Assembly (NCBI GenBank): GCA_944321845.1
Contig: CALUMT010000039.1
Coordinates: 28,772-92,771, forward strand
DNA length: 64,000 nucleotides
Direction: 5' to 3'
Origin: an uncultured Butyricimonas sp.
GTDB taxonomy: Bacteria > Bacteroidota > Bacteroidia > Bacteroidales > Marinifilaceae
This document shows, piece by piece, positions 15,850-24,441 of this stretch (its first letter is position 1; the number at the start of each line of letters is the position of its first letter). The position numbers and the translations under genes were made by a program. The notes beneath the pieces were generated by a model. It searched no databases. It was not told the DNA's origin and saw only the letters and a list, made by a program, of their open reading frames with translations.

Positions 15850-17340
15850 ATGTTGCGTAGAATTAGAGTGATTCTTGCCGTGTTGTTTTTTCTGGCAGTC
15901 ACGGGGTTGTTTCTTGATTTTACCGGAACGATTCACGCGTGGTTGGGATGGACGGCAAAGATTCAGTTTTTACCGGCGGTGCTGGCGTTGAATGTCGGCG
16001 TGGTCCTGTTCCTCGTTGTCTTGACCTTGATTCTGGGGCGGGTGTACTGCTCGGTGATTTGCCCCTTGGGAGTGATGCAGGACATTATTTCGTGGTTAAG
16101 CGGGAGAAGGAAGAAAAAGAGATTCCGCTTCTCGTATTCCCCGGAGGTAAAATGGTCGCGATACGGGGTGTTGGCCGTGTTTATCGTGGCATTGCTTGCC
16201 GGAATTGGTTCGTTGGTGGCATTGTTTGCCCCGTATAGTTCCTACGGGCGGATTGTGTCGAATTTGTTTGCCCCGTTGTACCAGTGGGGTAATAACCTGT
16301 TGGCTTATTTCGCGGAACGGGCGGACAGTTATGCTTTTTACGAGACGGAGGTATGGATGAAAGGCTTGGGGACGTTTATCGTGGCCGCGGTGACCTTTAT
16401 CGTGATTGCCGTGTTGGCGTGGCGTAACGGGCGTACCTATTGCAACACGATTTGTCCGGTGGGTACGGTGCTGGGTTTCCTTTCGAGGTACGCGTTATTC
16501 CGTCCGGTGATTGATGCCGGGAAATGTAAGGAATGCGGTCTTTGTTCCCGTAAGTGTAAGGTTTCCTGTATCAATTACAAGGAGTTCCGGATTGATTACA
16601 GTCGTTGCGTGGATTGTATGGATTGTATAGATACCTGTAAGCATGGGGCGATACATTTCGCTTGTCGCTTGAAAAAGAGTGAGCCGGCGAAAGAAGAGGG
16701 GAAACCGGTGGATACTGCCCGTCGCGGGTTCCTCACGGCGACGGCCGTGGTTGCCGCTTCGGCGACGTTGCAGGCGCAGGAGAAGAAGGTGGATGGCGGT
16801 TTGGCCGTTATCGAGGATAAGAAGATACCGGTACGTGCCACGAGAATAGTTCCCCCGGGGGCATTGGGTATCCGCCATTTCGAGCAGCATTGTACGGCTT
16901 GTCAGCTCTGCGTGTCGGTTTGCCCGAATGGGGTATTGCGTCCTTCATCGGGAATGATGACGCTGATGCAGCCGGAAATGTCCTACGAGCGTGGATATTG
17001 CCGGCCGGAGTGTATGCGTTGCTCGGAGGTTTGTCCGGCGGGGGCAATACGTCCAATAACCGTGGCTGATAAGTCGGCCACGCATATCGGCCATGCCGTT
17101 TGGGTAAGGGAGAATTGTATACCGCTGACGGATGGCGTGAGTTGCGGTAATTGTGCCCGTCATTGTCCTGTTTGGGCGATTCTGATGGTACCCTCGGATC
17201 CCGAGAACCCGGATTCTCCCAAGATCCCCGTGGTGAACGAGGAGCGGTGTATCGGTTGCGGGGCTTGCGAGAATCTTTGCCCGGCTCGTCCGTTTAGCGC
17301 TATTTACGTGGAAGGTCACGAGGTGCACCACGAGGGTTAG
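15850..17340 (+). CDS. NapH/NapG-like membrane polyferredoxin with an internal twin-arginine motif
   Basis: This 496-residue protein looks like a NapH-like half joined to a NapG-like half. Residues 1-210 hold about five membrane helices and the two NapH CxxxCP motifs (C67/C71 and C198/C202). Next come ferredoxin motifs starting at C226 (CKECGLCSRKC, CVDCMDCIDTC). A twin-arginine segment follows at 288-305 (DTARRGFLTATAVVAASA), then more 4Fe-4S sites typical of NapG/MauM (CTACQLCVSVCPNG, CMRCSEVCPAG, CGNCARHCPVW, CIGCGACENLCPA). NapH and NapG pass quinol electrons to periplasmic enzymes. The internal RR-FL motif suggests that the C-terminal half is moved across the membrane by Tat, encoded 2.4 kb downstream. 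The electron acceptor is inferred to be the neighbouring reductase. Confidence 0.85.
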   Translation: MLRRIRVILAVLFFLAVTGLFLDFTGTIHAWLGWTAKIQFLPAVLALNVGVVLFLVVLTLILGRVYCSVICPLGVMQDIISWLSGRRKKKRFRFSYSPEVKWSRYGVLAVFIVALLAGIGSLVALFAPYSSYGRIVSNLFAPLYQWGNNLLAYFAERADSYAFYETEVWMKGLGTFIVAAVTFIVIAVLAWRNGRTYCNTICPVGTVLGFLSRYALFRPVIDAGKCKECGLCSRKCKVSCINYKEFRIDYSRCVDCMDCIDTCKHGAIHFACRLKKSEPAKEEGKPVDTARRGFLTATAVVAASATLQAQEKKVDGGLAVIEDKKIPVRATRIVPPGALGIRHFEQHCTACQLCVSVCPNGVLRPSSGMMTLMQPEMSYERGYCRPECMRCSEVCPAGAIRPITVADKSATHIGHAVWVRENCIPLTDGVSCGNCARHCPVWAILMVPSDPENPDSPKIPVVNEERCIGCGACENLCPARPFSAIYVEGHEVHHEG

Positions 17341-17369
17341 TGTCATGTTGTTTTTTTGAATGATTTGCA

Positions 17370-18791
17370 ATGAGCGATATAATGGAAACGAACGAAAAGA
17401 AAGATAAAGAGATGTCCCGCCGTACCTTTTTCAAGGTACTGGGGACGGCCGGTGTCGTTTCAGCCGGACTGGTGGCTTGCGGGGATAAGCAGAAGAAGGT
17501 GTTGTCGGAAATGGCGGCGGAGATCCCCACGGATAAGATGACCTACCGGGTGAATCCTTCCACGGGAGATAAGGTTTCTTTGTTGGGATTCGGGATGATG
17601 CGCTTGCCGTCGGTAGGCGGGCGTAGCGCCCGGGAAGGAAATGAGGCGATAGATCAGGAGATGGTAAATCGCATGGTGGATTTTGCCATAGCGCATGGGG
17701 TGAATTACTTTGATACTTCTCCTGCTTACTGCCGGGGAGAATCGGAACGCGCCACGGGGATTGCTCTTAGCCGCTACCCGAGAGACAAGTATTTTATAGC
17801 GACGAAATTGTCTAATTTCGCTCCCTCGACCTGGAGTCGGGAAGCATCGATAGCCATGTACAAGAATTCTTTCAAGGAATTGCAGGTGGATTATATTGAT
17901 TACCTGTTGTTGCACGCGGTCGGGATGGGAGGTGGAATGGAAGAGTTTGAGGCGAGATATATAAAAAACGGGATGCTGGATTATTTGCTGGAAGAGCGGC
18001 GCGCGGGACGGATTCGCAACCTGGGATTTTCCTATCATGGGGATATCAAGGTTTTTGATTACCTGTTGTCCAAGCATGATGAGTACAAGTGGGATTTCGT
18101 GCAGATTCAATTGAATTACTTGGACTGGCAATATGCCAAGGAAATCAATCCCCGGAACACGGATGCGGAATACCTGTACGGCGAATTGGCCAAGCGGAAG
18201 ATTCCCGCCATTATCATGGAACCGTTGCTGGGAGGTCGGTTGTCCAATTTGCCGAACAATATCATGGCTCGGTTGAAACAGCGGGAACCGGAGCGGAGTG
18301 TGGCATCCTGGGCATTCCGTTACGCGGGCAGTTATCCTGATGTACTGGTGGTGTTGAGCGGTATGACATGCATGGAGCATCTGCAGGATAACTTGCGCAC
18401 TTATTGTCCCTTGAAGCCGTTGACGGAGGATGAGGTGCATTTCCTGCACGATACGGCCACGTTGATGATGGAATATGACACGATACCCTGTAATGACTGC
18501 AAGTATTGTATGCCTTGTCCTTACGGGCTGGATATTCCGGCGATTCTGCTTCACTATAACAAGTGCCTGAACGAGGGGAATATTCCCACCAGTTCTCAGG
18601 ATGAGAATTACCGGAAGGCTCGTCGGGTTTACCTCGTGGGATATGACCGCAGTGTGCCGAAACTGAGACAGGCGAGTCATTGTATCGGCTGTAACCAGTG
18701 TAGTCCGCATTGCCCGCAGGGGATAGATATCCCGAAGGAATTGCACCGTATTGATCGTTATGTTGAACGGTTAAAACGAGAGACATTGTGA
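17370..18791 (+). CDS. Aldo/keto reductase, Tat-type lipoprotein with two 4Fe-4S motifs
   Basis: This is a 473-residue protein. The N-terminus has a Tat signal (MSRRTFFKVLGTAG, R17-R18) ending in a lipobox with Cys37 (LVACG), so the enzyme should be exported folded and lipid-anchored. The AKR barrel follows, with the catalytic Asp and Tyr in YFDTSPAYCRGE, Lys in FIATKLS and His in YIDYLLLHAVG. The C-terminal 100 residues carry CNDCKYCMPCP and CIGCNQCSPHCP, two cysteine clusters as in AKR family proteins fused to ferredoxin domains. Its substrate is unknown. The polyferredoxin immediately upstream could supply electrons, which would be unusual for a fold that normally uses NADPH. Confidence 0.88.
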   Translation: MSDIMETNEKKDKEMSRRTFFKVLGTAGVVSAGLVACGDKQKKVLSEMAAEIPTDKMTYRVNPSTGDKVSLLGFGMMRLPSVGGRSAREGNEAIDQEMVNRMVDFAIAHGVNYFDTSPAYCRGESERATGIALSRYPRDKYFIATKLSNFAPSTWSREASIAMYKNSFKELQVDYIDYLLLHAVGMGGGMEEFEARYIKNGMLDYLLEERRAGRIRNLGFSYHGDIKVFDYLLSKHDEYKWDFVQIQLNYLDWQYAKEINPRNTDAEYLYGELAKRKIPAIIMEPLLGGRLSNLPNNIMARLKQREPERSVASWAFRYAGSYPDVLVVLSGMTCMEHLQDNLRTYCPLKPLTEDEVHFLHDTATLMMEYDTIPCNDCKYCMPCPYGLDIPAILLHYNKCLNEGNIPTSSQDENYRKARRVYLVGYDRSVPKLRQASHCIGCNQCSPHCPQGIDIPKELHRIDRYVERLKRETL

Positions 18792-19222
18792 TGGAAGAGT
18801 TGATAAGGTTATTGCATTCCGTTGATTGCTCGCTGGTAATCAGGAAGGGGGAGATTAGGACTTTCTCCGAGCGCGGGGTTGCGGCTCTTTACCGGTTGCT
18901 GAAGGAAGAACCTGTTTTCTTGAAAGGGGCTTCCGTGGCAGATAAGGTGGTTGGGAAAGGTGCCGCCGCTTTGATGATACTGGGAGGTGTCCGGGAATTA
19001 TACACGGATGTCATTAGCGAGTCGGCATTGGCTTTACTGCGGGATGCCGGTATCCCGGTGGAGTTCAAGGAAAAGGTTGCGCATATTCAGAATCGGGCAC
19101 GTACGGGTTTCTGCCCGGTGGAGACCTTGTGCCGGGAGGCTGCTACAGCGGAGGAATGTTTGCCTTTGATCGAGAGATTTATGGAGAATTTGAATTCAAC
19201 AGTTAGAAAACAGGTTAAATGA
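18791..19222 (+). CDS. DUF1893 protein
   Basis: The 143-residue protein matches the DUF1893 family (cytidine-deaminase-like fold, function unknown): SVDCSLVIRKGEIRTFSERG at the N-terminus, then GKGAAALMILGGVRELYTDVIS and ALLRDAGIPVEFKEKVAHIQNR. The ATG at 18791 shares its A with the TGA stop of the reductase (TGATG), which indicates translational coupling; a GTG three bases earlier is an alternative. A conserved role with the Fe-S reductase cluster is likely from this coupling, but the activity is not known. Confidence 0.85.
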   Translation: MEELIRLLHSVDCSLVIRKGEIRTFSERGVAALYRLLKEEPVFLKGASVADKVVGKGAAALMILGGVRELYTDVISESALALLRDAGIPVEFKEKVAHIQNRARTGFCPVETLCREAATAEECLPLIERFMENLNSTVRKQVK

Positions 19223-19228
19223 GAGAAT

Positions 19229-19738
19229 ATGGAAACGACAGTAAAACTTCATGTATTGAATTACAGTGACGTAAAGACTTATTGGGTGGCCATTTTGTTC
19301 GTGGCAGGTAATATTGTTTTACCTCAATTGTTCCATCTTGTTCCACAAGGGGGAATGGTTTGGTTGCCGATTTATTTTTTCACGCTCGTGGGAGCCTACA
19401 AGTACGGGTATAAAGTAGGGTTGCTGACGGCTGTGGCATCGCCCGTGGTAAATTCATTGCTTTTCGGGATGCCTGCTTTAGCCGTGCTTCCCGCGATTCT
19501 ATTGAAATCTACCTTGCTTGCTGCTGGAGCCGGGTACGCGGCTTATTGTTTCAAGAAGGTGACCCTGCCCTTGTTGTTGGGGGTTGTCGCTTTTTACCAG
19601 GTATTGGGGACATTGGGAGAATGGTTGATCGTGGGGAATTTCTATGCCGCCTTGCAAGATTTCCGTCTTGGAATACCGGGAATGCTGTTGCAGGTAGTGG
19701 GTGGTTATTTGTTTATTAAATATTTAATACGTAAGTGA
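19229..19738 (+). CDS. ECF-type transporter S-component-like membrane protein
   Basis: The 169-residue protein has about five or six membrane segments. The layout, including LPIYFFTLVGAYKYGYKVGLLTAVASPVVNSLLFGMPAL, is typical of small substrate-binding S components of ECF transporters (vitamin or metal uptake). No EcfA/EcfT energising genes are in the window, so it would need a shared module elsewhere or act alone. It lies 6 bp after the DUF1893 gene and 2 bp before tatA, clearly in the same operon. Substrate unknown. Confidence 0.75.
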   Translation: METTVKLHVLNYSDVKTYWVAILFVAGNIVLPQLFHLVPQGGMVWLPIYFFTLVGAYKYGYKVGLLTAVASPVVNSLLFGMPALAVLPAILLKSTLLAAGAGYAAYCFKKVTLPLLLGVVAFYQVLGTLGEWLIVGNFYAALQDFRLGIPGMLLQVVGGYLFIKYLIRK

Positions 19739-19740
19739 TT

Positions 19741-19917
19741 ATGTTTGGGATAGGAACACAGGAGATTTTATTAATCGTGTTGATTGTGCTGATATTTTTT
19801 GGTGGCAAAAAAATACCGGAATTGATGAGGGGTTTGGGAAAAGGAGTTAGAAGTTTCAAGGAAGGGATGAAGGGAATCGAAAAGGAGGTAGAGAAAGAGG
19901 AACAGCCGAAGAATTGA
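19741..19917 (+). CDS. tatA: Sec-independent translocase protein TatA
   Basis: TatA oligomers form the passage for folded proteins in the twin-arginine pathway. The 58-residue protein (from ATG 19741; a GTG at 19735 is less likely) has one membrane helix (QEILLIVLIVLIFFGGKKIPEL) with the FG hinge and the following amphipathic helix (LMRGLGKGVRSFKEGMKG), then a charged tail. Only one TatA/TatB/TatE-type gene is present, as in minimal TatAC systems. It is 1 bp from tatC. Confidence 0.95.
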   Translation: MFGIGTQEILLIVLIVLIFFGGKKIPELMRGLGKGVRSFKEGMKGIEKEVEKEEQPKN

Positions 19918-19918
19918 T

Positions 19919-20740
19919 ATGGAAGATAGGACGGATGGAAGCATGTCTTTCTGGGAGCATCTGGATGTGTTGAGGAAAGATCTGGTGAAAATTGCCGTGG
20001 CGACGCTGGTGTTTGCTATCACGGTTTTTTTCTTCAAGAAAGAGATTTTCTCGGTCATTCTTGCCCCGAAGAATGGAGATTTCGTGATATATCGTTTGTT
20101 TGATCTGATTGATTCCTGGTTGGGAAACGTGGGTGAAACGGATTTTTCCGTGCAATTGATTAATACCGGATTGACGGAACAGTTCCTGATTCACGTGAAA
20201 ACATCGATGTACGTGGGCTTTTTATGTGTGTTGCCTTACGCGTTGTATCTGTTGTTTCATTTTGTGTCTCCGGGCCTCTATGACGACGAGAAGAAGTATT
20301 CTTCCCGGATGGTCGTCAGCGGCTATTTTATGTTCATGATAGGGGTATTACTCAGCTATTTTTTGATTTTCCCGTTGACTTTCCGTTTTCTGGGAACTTA
20401 TCAAGTGAGCGAGGAGGTGGTGAACATGATTAGTTTGCAGTCTTACATGGACACGTTAATCATGATGTGTCTGTTGATGGGGATTGTGTTCGAGTTGCCG
20501 ATATTATGCTGGTTATTGGGGCGTTTGGGAGTATTGTCAGCGCCTTTTATGCGTCGTTTCAGGAAGCATGCCGTGGTGGCGATATTGGTCGTGGCTGCTA
20601 TTATAACCCCGACTTCAGACGCTTTCACGATGCTGGTCGTGGCTTTGCCTATCTGGTTGCTTTACGAGCTGAGCATCGTTGTAGTGAGGCGGGTAAATCC
20701 GGGAAAAAGTTGTGATACGGAAAATAATCGTCTCTCTTAA
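19919..20740 (+). CDS. tatC: Sec-independent translocase protein TatC
   Basis: TatC recognises twin-arginine signal peptides. The 273-residue protein has the N-terminal cytoplasmic motif (SFWEHLDVLRKDLVKI), the FVSPGLYDDEKKYSSRM loop with the conserved PGL and Glu, and six membrane segments. It is slightly longer than the E. coli protein owing to the first periplasmic loop. It ends the plus-strand cluster; a strong bidirectional terminator follows. Confidence 0.96.
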   Translation: MEDRTDGSMSFWEHLDVLRKDLVKIAVATLVFAITVFFFKKEIFSVILAPKNGDFVIYRLFDLIDSWLGNVGETDFSVQLINTGLTEQFLIHVKTSMYVGFLCVLPYALYLLFHFVSPGLYDDEKKYSSRMVVSGYFMFMIGVLLSYFLIFPLTFRFLGTYQVSEEVVNMISLQSYMDTLIMMCLLMGIVFELPILCWLLGRLGVLSAPFMRRFRKHAVVAILVVAAIITPTSDAFTMLVVALPIWLLYELSIVVVRRVNPGKSCDTENNRLS

Positions 20741-20771
20741 AAAAGGAATTCTATGAGAAAGCGTCGATAAA

Positions 20772-20810
20772 AAGAGAGTGGCCTAGAAATCTGGGCCACT
20801 CTCTTCTTGT
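20772..20810. terminator. Bidirectional terminator between tatC and rfaE2
   Basis: AAGAGAGTGGCC (20772-20783) and GGCCACTCTCTT (20794-20805) form a perfect 12-bp stem with a 10-base loop. T-rich DNA follows on the plus side and A-rich DNA precedes it, so it can serve both converging genes. Confidence 0.85.
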
Positions 20811-20823
20811 CTTGTATTGGAAG

Positions 20824-21312
20824 TTATTTCATTTTCTCAATGATCGAGGTTGTGGAGTAACCTTCCGTGAGAGGAATGGTTACCACTTCTCCCCCACGGG
20901 CCGTGACAACATCATGGCCGACAATATCTTCTGGGCGGTAATCTCCTCCTTTGACAAGGATATCGGGTTGTACGAATTCGATCAATTCCCGGGGAGTATC
21001 GGTGTCAAAAAGAATAACCTCGTCCACGAATACCAGAGAAGCCAAAATCAGGGCTCGTGCCTGTTCATCGTTCACAGGACGAGAATCGCCTTTTAATCGA
21101 CGTACGGAAGCGTCCGTGTTCAAACCGACGATAAGTTTGGTTCCTAAAGCGGCAGCTTTGGCCAAATATTCCACGTGTCCACGGTGTAAAATATCGAAAC
21201 ATCCGTTAGTGAACACGATACGTTCGTTACGGAATCTCCACATGTTTAAGATTCTGGAAGCCTCTTCAGCCGAATGGGCTATTTTTTTCTCAATATAAGG
21301 TAAGAATTCCAT
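20824..21312 (-). CDS. rfaE2: D-glycero-beta-D-manno-heptose 1-phosphate adenylyltransferase
   Basis: This enzyme makes ADP-heptose precursor for lipopolysaccharide core. The 162-residue protein is the stand-alone adenylyltransferase domain that is fused in E. coli HldE. Motifs: VFTNGCFDILHRGHVEYL (HxGH-type nucleotidyltransferase site), VGLNTDASVRRLKGDSRPVN, and the C-terminal EGYSTTSIIEKM (STT motif). It starts 4 bp after panD. The association of panC-panD with rfaE2 on one transcript is a matter of genome organisation; no direct metabolic link is evident. Confidence 0.93.
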   Translation of the reverse strand: MEFLPYIEKKIAHSAEEASRILNMWRFRNERIVFTNGCFDILHRGHVEYLAKAAALGTKLIVGLNTDASVRRLKGDSRPVNDEQARALILASLVFVDEVILFDTDTPRELIEFVQPDILVKGGDYRPEDIVGHDVVTARGGEVVTIPLTEGYSTTSIIEKMK

Positions 21313-21316
21313 AGGT

Positions 21317-21667
21317 TTAAATTAATTTATTAGTTGCAGTTTCCGGGAAAACAAGAACCGGTTTGTGTTTTTTGGCCTCTTCGAAATCCATCATGGCATA
21401 GGAAATAATGATGATAATATCCCCTACTGCGCATTTCCGGGCGGCAGGACCATTAAGACAAATGATACCTGAGTTTCTTTCTCCTTTGATGATATAAGTT
21501 TCAAATCGCTCGCCATTGTTCACGTTTACGATTTGTACCTTCTCGTTCTCGATCATATTGGCAGCCTCCAGAAGAGCCTCGTCAATGGTGATACTTCCCA
21601 CGTACTGAAGGTTGGCTTCGGTAACAGTTACTTTGTGGAGTTTGGATTTTACAACTTCAATGAACAT
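21317..21667 (-). CDS. panD: Aspartate 1-decarboxylase
   Basis: PanD converts aspartate to beta-alanine for pantothenate. The 116-residue proenzyme cleaves itself between Gly24 and Ser25 (YVGSITID) to form the pyruvoyl group. Other typical parts are [19 protein letters not shown], with the conserved Tyr, and [13 protein letters not shown]. It lies 18 bp downstream of panC and just before rfaE2. Confidence 0.97.
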   Translation of the reverse strand: MFIEVVKSKLHKVTVTEANLQYVGSITIDEALLEAANMIENEKVQIVNVNNGERFETYIIKGERNSGIICLNGPAARKCAVGDIIIIISYAMMDFEEAKKHKPVLVFPETATNKLI

Positions 21668-21685
21668 CTTTAATTACTTGTAAGG

Positions 21686-22525
21686 TTAAAACACGATATT
21701 GTCAATTAAGCGAATGGGCCCCGCGTAAACGGCGATACAGCCGACTTTCACGTTATTTTCAGACCAGTCACGTATTGTTTGCAGTTCTGTGTCATCCACT
21801 ATTTCGAAATACTCGACTTCCAGATAAGGATTTTTGTTGACCTCGTCGATAACCCATTGTTTTAATTCATCTACCGTCATTTTAGCGGTAAGATGTGTCG
21901 CTTCCTCCAGAACTTTATGGATATGAGGAGCGTTGCTTCTATGTTCGGGTGAAAGCAAGGTGTTGCGAGAACTCATGGCCAATCCGTCACTCTCACGTAT
22001 AATGGGGCAAGGAACAATCTCAAGATCATAGTGCAATTGCCGAACCATGTTCTTAATAACAGCAATTTGCTGGAAATCCTTCATACCAAAATAAGCCCGA
22101 TGAGGTTTTACGATATCGAATAATTTACTAACAATCTGGCCAACCCCATTGAAGTGGCCGGGACGACGGGCTCCTTCCATAACTTCGCCAACGTGTCCGA
22201 AATCGAAAATGCGTGTATCTTCTTCCGGGTACATTTCCTCTACATTGGGGGCGAAAACGTAGTCACATCCATTCTGTTCGAGTAGGGCAACATCTTTATC
22301 CAATGTCCTGGGATATCTTTTAAGGTCTTCTTTGTCATTAAATTGAGTAGGGTTCACGAATACACTTACAACAGTAATATCGTTGTTCTGATTACATGCT
22401 TTAACCAAGGAAACATGTCCTGCATGCAATGCCCCCATTGTAGGCACCAGCCCGATAGTCTTCCCTGCTTGTTTCAACTCCTCGATAGCGGCTGTTAATT
22501 CTGATTTTTTTGCTATAACTTTCAT
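21686..22525 (-). CDS. panC: Pantoate--beta-alanine ligase
   Basis: PanC joins pantoate and beta-alanine using ATP, completing pantothenate together with PanD next door. The 279-residue protein shows the [10 protein letters not shown] nucleotidyltransferase motif, [34 protein letters not shown] and the SSRN motif ([13 protein letters not shown]). Length is normal. The start at 22525 begins [10 protein letters not shown]. panB and panE are not in the window. Confidence 0.97.
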   Translation of the reverse strand: MKVIAKKSELTAAIEELKQAGKTIGLVPTMGALHAGHVSLVKACNQNNDITVVSVFVNPTQFNDKEDLKRYPRTLDKDVALLEQNGCDYVFAPNVEEMYPEEDTRIFDFGHVGEVMEGARRPGHFNGVGQIVSKLFDIVKPHRAYFGMKDFQQIAVIKNMVRQLHYDLEIVPCPIIRESDGLAMSSRNTLLSPEHRSNAPHIHKVLEEATHLTAKMTVDELKQWVIDEVNKNPYLEVEYFEIVDDTELQTIRDWSENNVKVGCIAVYAGPIRLIDNIVF

Positions 22526-22615
22526 TGCTATTTACTTGAAAATTCGGGGTGCAAGTTTACAAACTATTTCCGATATAATTTAATTTACTCTTGAAAAATA
22601 TAAGGATGGTGATTA

Positions 22616-23923
22616 TCATTTCTTATCAAGTAATTTTATTTGTGTTTTGATATTGAAATATTGGAGGAAACTGACATTGTCTTCAGTTGTTGGCCTGATA
22701 TATATACCGTTCTCCTGAGCCATCCATTCCACTCGGGTGGAGAACTGATAATAGTTGTCGTCGGGTAGATTACTTGTAAATACCTTGATGATTAGTTTAT
22801 TCTGATAATAGAGTTCTTCTGTATTTGAGGATGATATGATGCCGCCTTTGCTGTCGCTTTGTTTACTGAATATTTTATAAGGTAACTCCATGGAGCTCGG
22901 GAATCCTAATTTATCGAATGTTTCAGTTAAATCATAAGTGAACATTCTATTGTTTTCTTCTATCTCTTGCTGGGTGGTTTCAATGGTGATAGATTCTTGG
23001 TTCTGCATGCAGTAGCTGATAAGAATATCTTTCTCTAAACTTTCGCCTAATTTGTTGGATAGAGTCAATGTGGCAGGTATTTGTACTATACCTTTTTCTT
23101 CTTCTTGTGTCGTCCAGAATGTACTTTCTGTAGGGGTGAGCGTGATGTAACCGTATCGGTTTAAATTATCTGTATTTATATTGAATAGATTTTGTTGTTC
23201 TGGATCGGAAAAGGAGAAATTGGGTGTGGTCAGGTTATTGCGGTTATATACCCATGTCTCCCCATGGTTGTTCATATATATATTACAGTAAGCGAAGATT
23301 CGGTAAGGTATTATTTCCGAATTCGGATAGGCTCGGTAAGTCTGGGTAATATTATAGAAATTCAATCCTTCCTCTAAAGTCGGTAATGTTTGAACTATTG
23401 CAAAATTGGAAGAGCAGATATATTGTTTTTCTCCCTTGGAATCAAGATAATTGGCAACCAAACGTATTTTGGAATAATCCATAAAATTCTCTTCCCCTTT
23501 AGTTCTAATGGTGATAATCCATTCTCCTGTGAGTTCTTCTTCGTTTTCATTACGATTTTTTACTAAAGATACAATTTCAAATATTTGAGAAGGGCGTACG
23601 TAAGAGGAACGGGAGAGGGATTTATCTTCTTTGTATAAGGAATAAGTATTGCTTTCCACATCGAGTTCAAGATTGTCAGTATTGAGTTGATAACCAGACG
23701 GGTTCGTGCGGAAAGTTATCTCAAATTCATGCCCCTTGGTGATTTGAAGGGTATCCGTATTCAAAATAATGATACCTGTTGGTTTCGTGTTCTGAAGTTG
23801 TTCAATTTCTTCTTTTAGCCTGTCAACGTCGTTTTTCCAGTCATCGTCTGTACATGCGCTGAGACTCAGTATAAATGCAAATAGGAAAGATAGGAGAATT
23901 CCATTGAAAATATTTCTTCTCAT
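22616..23923 (-). CDS. Uncharacterised lipoprotein
   Basis: This 435-residue protein has a lipoprotein signal ending LSACTDDD (Cys at about residue 24) and, right after it, a short coiled coil (DVDRLKEEIEQLQ), an arrangement often seen in surface-exposed Bacteroidota lipoproteins. The rest is beta-rich with no catalytic motif that I recognise. It sits between argR and panC on the same strand but has no evident link to either. It could be a surface binding protein; that is inference only. Confidence 0.7.
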   Translation of the reverse strand: MRRNIFNGILLSFLFAFILSLSACTDDDWKNDVDRLKEEIEQLQNTKPTGIIILNTDTLQITKGHEFEITFRTNPSGYQLNTDNLELDVESNTYSLYKEDKSLSRSSYVRPSQIFEIVSLVKNRNENEEELTGEWIITIRTKGEENFMDYSKIRLVANYLDSKGEKQYICSSNFAIVQTLPTLEEGLNFYNITQTYRAYPNSEIIPYRIFAYCNIYMNNHGETWVYNRNNLTTPNFSFSDPEQQNLFNINTDNLNRYGYITLTPTESTFWTTQEEEKGIVQIPATLTLSNKLGESLEKDILISYCMQNQESITIETTQQEIEENNRMFTYDLTETFDKLGFPSSMELPYKIFSKQSDSKGGIISSSNTEELYYQNKLIIKVFTSNLPDDNYYQFSTRVEWMAQENGIYIRPTTEDNVSFLQYFNIKTQIKLLDKK

Positions 23924-23947
23924 GGTAAAAGCTATCGTTAAAGGTAT

Positions 23948-24427
23948 TTATTTGTATAATGCGTGAATATTGGGTAGAACGGATGAAAGCGCATCGAGTA
24001 ATTCCTTGTGTGAAACACCTTCTCGAAGAATGATGAGCACGGTATCATCACCGCCGATAGTTCCGAGTACCTCAAAATAGTTTTCGTTGTCAATAAGGAC
24101 AGTCACGGCTTTGGCATAGCCGGGTAACGTTTTAAGCACGGCAAGATTTCCGGAAAAATCAATATTGAAAATGGCGTCCGTGACCATGGCAGCAGCCTTT
24201 TCCTCGGCTTGTTCGCTTTGGATGCTTTCCGGGATGATATAGATATAGCCTTTGTCCTTGTGCGGTATTTTTGCCACGCGCATGAATTTCAGGTCGCGGG
24301 AAAGTGTACTTTGTGTGGCCTCCACTCCTATTTCCTTTAATCGAAACAATAATTCTTCCTGTGAACAGATTTGCTCGTTCTCAATAAGTTTGCGAATAGA
24401 TAATAACCGTTTTGTCTTGTTTCTCAT
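23948..24427 (-). CDS. argR: Arginine repressor
   Basis: ArgR senses arginine and controls its metabolism. The 159-residue protein has the N-terminal winged helix (SQEELLFRLKEIGVEATQSTLSRDLKFMRV, with the SxxTxSRDL helix) and the C-terminal oligomerisation and arginine-binding domain (LKTLPGYAKAVTVLID, GTIGGDDTVLIIL with the GxxxGDDT motif). It lies 14 bp downstream of the ECF sigma gene. No arginine biosynthesis genes are nearby, apart from carAB at 41-45 kb, which makes a shared precursor. Confidence 0.95.
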   Translation of the reverse strand: MRNKTKRLLSIRKLIENEQICSQEELLFRLKEIGVEATQSTLSRDLKFMRVAKIPHKDKGYIYIIPESIQSEQAEEKAAAMVTDAIFNIDFSGNLAVLKTLPGYAKAVTVLIDNENYFEVLGTIGGDDTVLIILREGVSHKELLDALSSVLPNIHALYK

Positions 24428-24441
24428 ATTGATATGAATGA

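Noticed and set aside
17460-18746. 428-residue open frame antisense to the aldo/keto reductase
   Set aside because: It mirrors a confident gene with motifs; the antisense protein has no family features and the frame is a by-product of codon use.
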